From: Sistotremastrum niveocremeum HHB9708 | Taxonomy: Eukaryota > Basidiomycota > Agaricomycetes > Sistotremastrales > Sistotremastraceae | Length of the DNA stretch: 64,000 nucleotides | Assembly: GCA_001630475.1 (NCBI GenBank) | Contig: KV419404.1 | Span: 106,225 to 170,224, forward strand | Direction of reading: 5' to 3' | Position numbers and translations under genes: made by a program | In this document: positions 59,701 through 64,000 of the stretch, one piece after another | Layout of the letters: every line of letters begins with the position of its first letter | Position numbering within the stretch: the stretch's first letter is position 1 | Notes under the pieces: model-generated | Database searches by the model: none | What the model saw: only the letters and a program-made list of their open reading frames with translations | Told to the model about the DNA's origin: nothing

Positions 59701-60360
59701 CAGCCCACTCCTCCACCGTCACTTCAACCGTCACAACTGTTAGCTGCCTTAGGCATTCCCTTGTTGCCTCGACCTTCTGTGCCAATGGTCTCTGCTACAC
59801 CTCCGACGATCCCCACCATTCCATCCGCTCTCAACCTTGGTGCGCTGAGTAAAGACGTAGTTGGGATGTCACCTGCACAATTGGAGCTCGTAGCGCGAGC
59901 TCTGAACCATGCACAAAGTCCACATCAACCCCCTCCTCCAATGCCTTTGAGTATGGGCTTAAATCCTGCCGCGATGCCTCCCGTCCTTCCTAATTTCCCG
60001 CCCAATCTGCCATTTTATGGCCACACCCCTACTCTACCTCAACCTTTAGGAACTTCAGGACCGCCCCCGCCATTAGGATTTTCTGCACCTCCGATGCATG
60101 CAGTTCCGGGATCTTACTCACCGCGTGCACCACCGCACCATTCTTCCAGTAGCCCTCATCGTGATGACTATGGACAGGACTGGAATCAGCGGGGAGGTTA
60201 TAGAGATGATCGACCACGAGATGGGCCCCCTGGCGGACGTCGTATCTATGAAGGAGGAAGGGAGCGAGGTGGTCCTAGTCGTCGCGGCGGCCGAGATACA
60301 GATGGCGCACCGCGACCGCGAGATTCTGGATGGGGAAATAGGGGAAGAGGTCGTGGATAG
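56706..60360 (+). CDS. Bye1-like transcription factor (PHD, TFIIS-M, SPOC)
   Basis: Chromatin/RNA polymerase II factor. Exons include 56,706-56,869; 56,926-56,975; 57,026-57,076; 57,432-58,078; from 58,135; and downstream exons split near 59,091 and 59,425. Domain order: PHD finger VYCTCREPEDGTPMIQCNLC, SEWYHFRCVGI and LYVCDSCQEATG (Cys4-His-Cys3); TFIIS central domain RKYCLGKLHGILHPIFEKY, ERFRMLSFNLEKADRVSLHR, LSPLELSQMSSSDLAN; SPOC domain LPTIWTGN...RQVGGRHMGV, GLIFPWGK and VGVWILHKGKL; then a Pro-rich stretch and an Arg/Gly-rich tail ending RGRGRG. This matches yeast Bye1, which binds H3K4me3 and Pol II. The intron at 57,077-57,431 is 355 bp, far longer than its neighbours, yet skipping it gives the expected PLMEWEGPEVL. 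Confidence 0.9.
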
Positions 60361-61960
60361 GAATCGAATTCTATTTTATCTTGGTTTCTTGGCCGTATTC
60401 AGAATAGTCTGCGATACGGTCGTTTGTTCTCCTCCGACGCTATTCTTTTGTTTTAAACTGTATCCGTAGTGTCTTATCCTCAAGTTTGCAGCTAATACAC
60501 GGCCAGACATCCCAGAAAAAGAAACCCATGAAGTGCATTTGAGATCATTTGCCTGAGCAAAATGCTTTGTTTTCGATTAGATTTGGCATAATACAGGGTT
60601 CCGAACCCCCCAGCACTTTCGAAACGGCGTAAACCAGACTTAGCCGATGATGTGTCATCATCCCAGAATCAGGAAATTAAATTCACTTTTATTCCCCACC
60701 AAATCCTTTCTTCAACTGAAAATGTCTGAGCAAAGCAGGTTGAACTTGGCGTCGGACCTTCAACGTCCCTCTTTTCTCAACCCACATCAGCCCGTCATCC
60801 TCTCCTCCCGCAACTCGCTGAGTCTTCCGACTCTTCCCCTCCCTTAGCATTCAGCTGCATCACGCTCTCATCCATGTCATCAGAGCATTGGGCCTTCAGT
60901 CAAGTTCGAGTTTTGCTACCCGGTCTTGGTCTCGGTCAACGTCTCCGCCACCCTGGTCAGTGTCTCGTCACTCTCGTGGTAGTACGGTGGTACCAGTCAC
61001 TCTCAGCGCCTCGACTTGAGCTCTCTTTCTCTCTGTGCCAGACTGTCCCGGTTCTTGCCAAGTGTTTTCTCTGTGAATCTCCGCTGCCTCTAGTGTCTCG
61101 TCTGTTTTCTGGGCTCCAACTTTCATTTCCGTTCCATCAGGCAAGCGGCAATCATGATACGCGCGGCATCTCCTCTCTAATGCAATAAATCCGTGGTATG
61201 GTGGCGACACAGGTATCAGAGGGATCGGGGAGAATAGTGTGGAAGGATACGGCGGTTGTCACCTGGAGTTAGGCCCCCTTGGAACAGGGCGGGGATGCCA
61301 CGGAAAATTGTACAGTACCGGTATGGCGCTCGAATACGGCGACCGCTAGGAATGCCCGCGCAGTAGTAACGATAGGATGTAGTGCGTAGCCTAGCATGGA
61401 ATGATATATATTTTCTGATTTCATCTCTCGTTACAAACACCAAATCAGGCATATATCGAAGTAAGCGAGCTTCGGAAACCCTTTTGGAAGGATTAAACTA
61501 GCATTATTCTACATTTATTTGATTTAAGTAGTCGAAAATGTTGCATTTCGCGACAAGAAATCGGTTACTTCTATGCGAAAAACATATGTTTTCTATGCGA
61601 TCCGCGTGCTGTCTCAGAGATACGCATTTCTTTTTTCAGGATGTCCGCCTGTGTACTCATTCAATCGATACTATTTCGTGTATGGCCAAAAAGGAACGAA
61701 AGCCGCTGACGATCCCGGAGTTCCGAATGCCGTTGCCGAAGCCGGAGCTGGTGCCTTCATCGACAAGAGACGGATGAATACGTCCAAATCAGACTTTCTT
61801 CTCGAAGTCTGCCTCGAGGCTCGCCAAGGTGGCCTATTACTCAATTAACAAGCCATAAGGAAGTATAAGAAGGCCATATGGATGACGAAACGCTCTTAGC
61901 TTGGCAGGCTGCTAACAGGTGCAGTGCAACTGTTCTCTGCTACAGAGATCGCTGGCGTCT
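60361..61960. other. No secure gene
   Basis: 1.6 kb after the Bye1-like gene. Short open frames around 61,570-61,850 (including MAKKERKPLTIPEFRMPLPK at 61,681) may be leader exons of the next gene, but I could not join them in frame. Confidence 0.4.
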
Positions 61961-62753
61961 ATGGAGAACCCAGCGACGCCTCTCGAAAGTACTGATCCGA
62001 GACTTGCGGTTGCTGTCAGGCGATTAGATCAAGTTGTTCAGCTTGCGGCCCAGCGGAATTTGAGGTTCGAGAAAAGGATCCAAGAGTTGGAGGTGAGTTG
62101 TTCTCTCAACTGATGATGTAGAGCTGAGGTGCTAACCGAAGCTTTGTACAGAATAGAATTGCGTTAGGATTGCAGAATGCTCGGTCACAAACGTTAGATA
62201 TGCAGGACTCAAAGAAACGACTTGAGGTTTGTGGCCACTCTTCTGATTTCGATGACACCGTTGACGGATTCGTTCTTGTAGGAAGCCGAGAAGGCTCTCG
62301 ATCTCAGCTTCGATACATGGATACCTCTGATACGACAGAACATAGGAACCTCCGAGAAACACATTGGCGAATTGGAAGAAGTCCTACCCCAGAAACTGCA
62401 GAGTATAGAGGGTATTCACGAGCTGTATAAGTCTGGCCGAAGGAGGGTATGTCATCTCATCAATGGCCCATGATCCAACGCTCATTTTATCCGCTCATGG
62501 TTAGGCACAAATTCTGGAGACTGAATTGAGCTGGTTGACGATGAGCTGGTTTGAACAAGTGCGACGAACAGCTTTGCTCCAGGAATCGCCACGAAGCAAA
62601 CGCTGGCAACGAAATGTCCGTATTTTGACATATCTTTTTATTCTCATTGGGTCTACCTACACCAGTATGAACATGGGCGATTATACCATTTCCCAGATTT
62701 CTCGATGGTGGCCGGGCGATAGTAGCAATTCAACAGAACCGACACAGCATTAG
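61961..62753 (+). CDS. Hypothetical coiled-coil protein with one C-terminal membrane segment
   Basis: Four exons: 61,961-62,092; 62,152-62,226; 62,282-62,446; 62,505-62,753, all in frame with GT-AG introns (about 206 residues). Starts MENPATPLESTDPRLAVAVR. Heptad-rich helices follow (LDQVVQLAAQRNLRFEKRIQ, LEEVLPQKLQSI), then one hydrophobic helix ILTYLFILIGSTYTSM near the C-terminus with a short polar tail, suggesting a tail-anchored membrane protein. I do not recognise the family. It converges with COQ3, whose end is only 63 bp away. Confidence 0.65.
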
Positions 62754-62816
62754 CTTTTTAAGTATATTCATGCATTACAAGATGTATCATTAGTGTCATT
62801 GGAATATGTACAATAA

Positions 62817-63765
62817 TTATGTCGTATGTTTGCCATCGTCCTGAAGTGGTTTTCGAGCCCAGAACATATAGTTACATTCCATGGATCCAGGGGTGGTTTT
62901 TGGAAGTAATGCCCATGCACCTTTCCAAGGGAGATACGCAATTCCCTGGATCTCCGCTTCCGTGCGTGGCGGAGTACCATGGTATGATCGAGATAACCAG
63001 CCTAAATCTTCTTGGAAGAGTTCAAGTAGTTCAGAGGGATTGATGAATTTGGAATAAGTATGGGTGCCAGGGGTTACAAGACGAAGGGCCCGCTCCGCCA
63101 TGAAGATGGTCAGGAAATAGGACAGAGGCGTGCGTGCAATAGTGGACATGAAGAGGTGACCGCCGGGCTGCTACAGAGTGAGATAGATATTTCATAGATA
63201 AGAGGTAATATTCACCTTAACCAAATGAGCGAGTGATCGTAGGAAATTGGCCGGATTGTCCACATGTTCAATGACTTCCATAGAGCAAACGATATCAAAC
63301 TGCCGACCTGCCTTGACGAGATCCTCTGCAGGCATGTGTCTATATTCGAGACCATTTAGCCAGTGATCAGAAGAGGCATGCAATGATGCGATGTTGATGT
63401 TTGACAGTGATGCGTCGACCCCTAGCGTTCGTGCGCCCAGTCTCGCCAGACTCTGCAACCAAGGATCGGTCAAGATGTTTAGAATAGCAGGGATAGCCAC
63501 ACACTTCAGATAATAGCCCTCCCCCGCATCCTACGTCCAACGCGTCTTTGCCTTCCAGTATCCCACCGTTGCGTACGTTCTCTGCATCCTCCTCGTGCGA
63601 AATTTCGAGCAGCTTATCACGAATAAATTGCATTCGAACTGGGTTCATCTTATGCAGTAGACCAAACTCTCCCTGCTCGTCCCACCATGAAGCAGAAAGG
63701 CGCGAAAAATGAGCGATTTCGTCAGGATTGATCGAGGATGTATGGTTCATGCGTGCTATAGCCAT
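62817..63765 (-). CDS. COQ3: Ubiquinone biosynthesis O-methyltransferase, mitochondrial
   Basis: S-adenosylmethionine-dependent methyltransferase doing both O-methylations of coenzyme Q synthesis at the mitochondrial inner membrane. Three exons: 63,765-63,505; 63,452-63,216; 63,167-62,817. Motifs: EIAHFSRLSASWWDEQGEFG (the F-x3-A-x2-WWD family start), LDVGCGGGLLSESLARLGA (SAM motif I), GVDAS, FDIVCSMEVIEHVDNPANFL (post-I/II), VKPGGHLFMSTIARTPLSYF (motif III), THTYSKFINPSELLELF and a terminal NYMFWARKPL. I chose ATG 63,765, as the next upstream in-frame triplets are Arg-rich (RIALGTTRSVRGRC) but lack an ATG before a stop; a spliced leader with a longer presequence is possible. Confidence 0.93.
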
Positions 63766-64000
63766 AGCAGGACTGCATCGCCCCCGAACGCTCCTGGTGG
63801 TCCCGAGCGCTATTCGAGTGACTGTTCTGCACCGAGTGAGTCATTTTCCTGAGAATTGAACTGAACGTGTGGCACCTCATCTTCAGAGACAGCGGGCGGC
63901 TATCGGTCAGCGTCGAGTCAGCCGAATCGGCACGGGCGTTCCGGGCAAGATATTCTGCTCAAGATATTAACCCACACGGTTCACTCCTCCCTCCATCTCC
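63766..64000. other. COQ3 upstream flank
   Basis: Promoter side of COQ3 up to the right edge. No other feature seen. Confidence 0.5.

Overview
The window looks like nuclear DNA of a filamentous basidiomycete (Agaricomycotina). The genes are dense with short introns (about 45-60 bp) with GT...AG ends, and the recognisable proteins (Mvp1, Pol delta, Cdc7/Cdc15-type kinase, Vps25, HIRIP3-like, Prp4, Mbp1-type APSES factor, Mzt1, SirQ-like SDR, Bye1-like, Coq3) are the core set of such fungi. The genus cannot be fixed from sequence alone. There is one 100-N assembly gap at 5970-6069.

Layout. 1-18,000 is repeat-rich. It opens with the 5' part of a MVP1 sorting-nexin gene running off the left edge. 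That gene lies in a roughly 4 kb segment that recurs in diverged form at about 9.6-14 kb, where the MVP1 copy is decayed and a 751-bp inverted-repeat element sits upstream of it with a 10-bp target duplication. Between the two copies are a perfect 454-bp-arm inverted repeat (3515-4627) and an F-box/LRR-like gene (5260-7951) split by a hAT-type MITE. Tandem and dispersed copies of a non-coding hairpin repeat fill 13.5-17.6 kb.

18,291-29,999 is ordinary gene space: POL3, the septation kinase, and a second F-box-like gene. 30-41 kb is a second repeat island with the same hairpin repeat family, including a perfect 360-bp-arm inverted repeat; it holds one gene, the third F-box-like paralogue (37,492-39,509).

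42.3-63.8 kb is compact housekeeping sequence: VPS25, a HIRIP3-like histone chaperone divergent from PRP4, an MBP1-type cell-cycle factor convergent with PRP4, MZT1, two small prepropeptide genes, a SirQ-like dehydrogenase, a BYE1-like PHD/TFIIS/SPOC protein, an unknown coiled-coil membrane protein and COQ3.

Links between genes. POL3 carries an MluI cell-cycle box upstream, and an Mbp1-type DNA-binding protein that would be expected to read such boxes is encoded in the same window. The septation kinase and Mzt1 also belong to cell division. The most novel items are (i) a pair of paralogous prepropeptide genes (51,994-52,435 and 53,803-54,120) sharing exon structure, a basic residue at the junction and a C-G...G-x-P-S-C-D mature peptide, and (ii) a dispersed repeat whose central 6-bp stem shows all four Watson-Crick pair types at one position among its copies, which suggests a selected structure.
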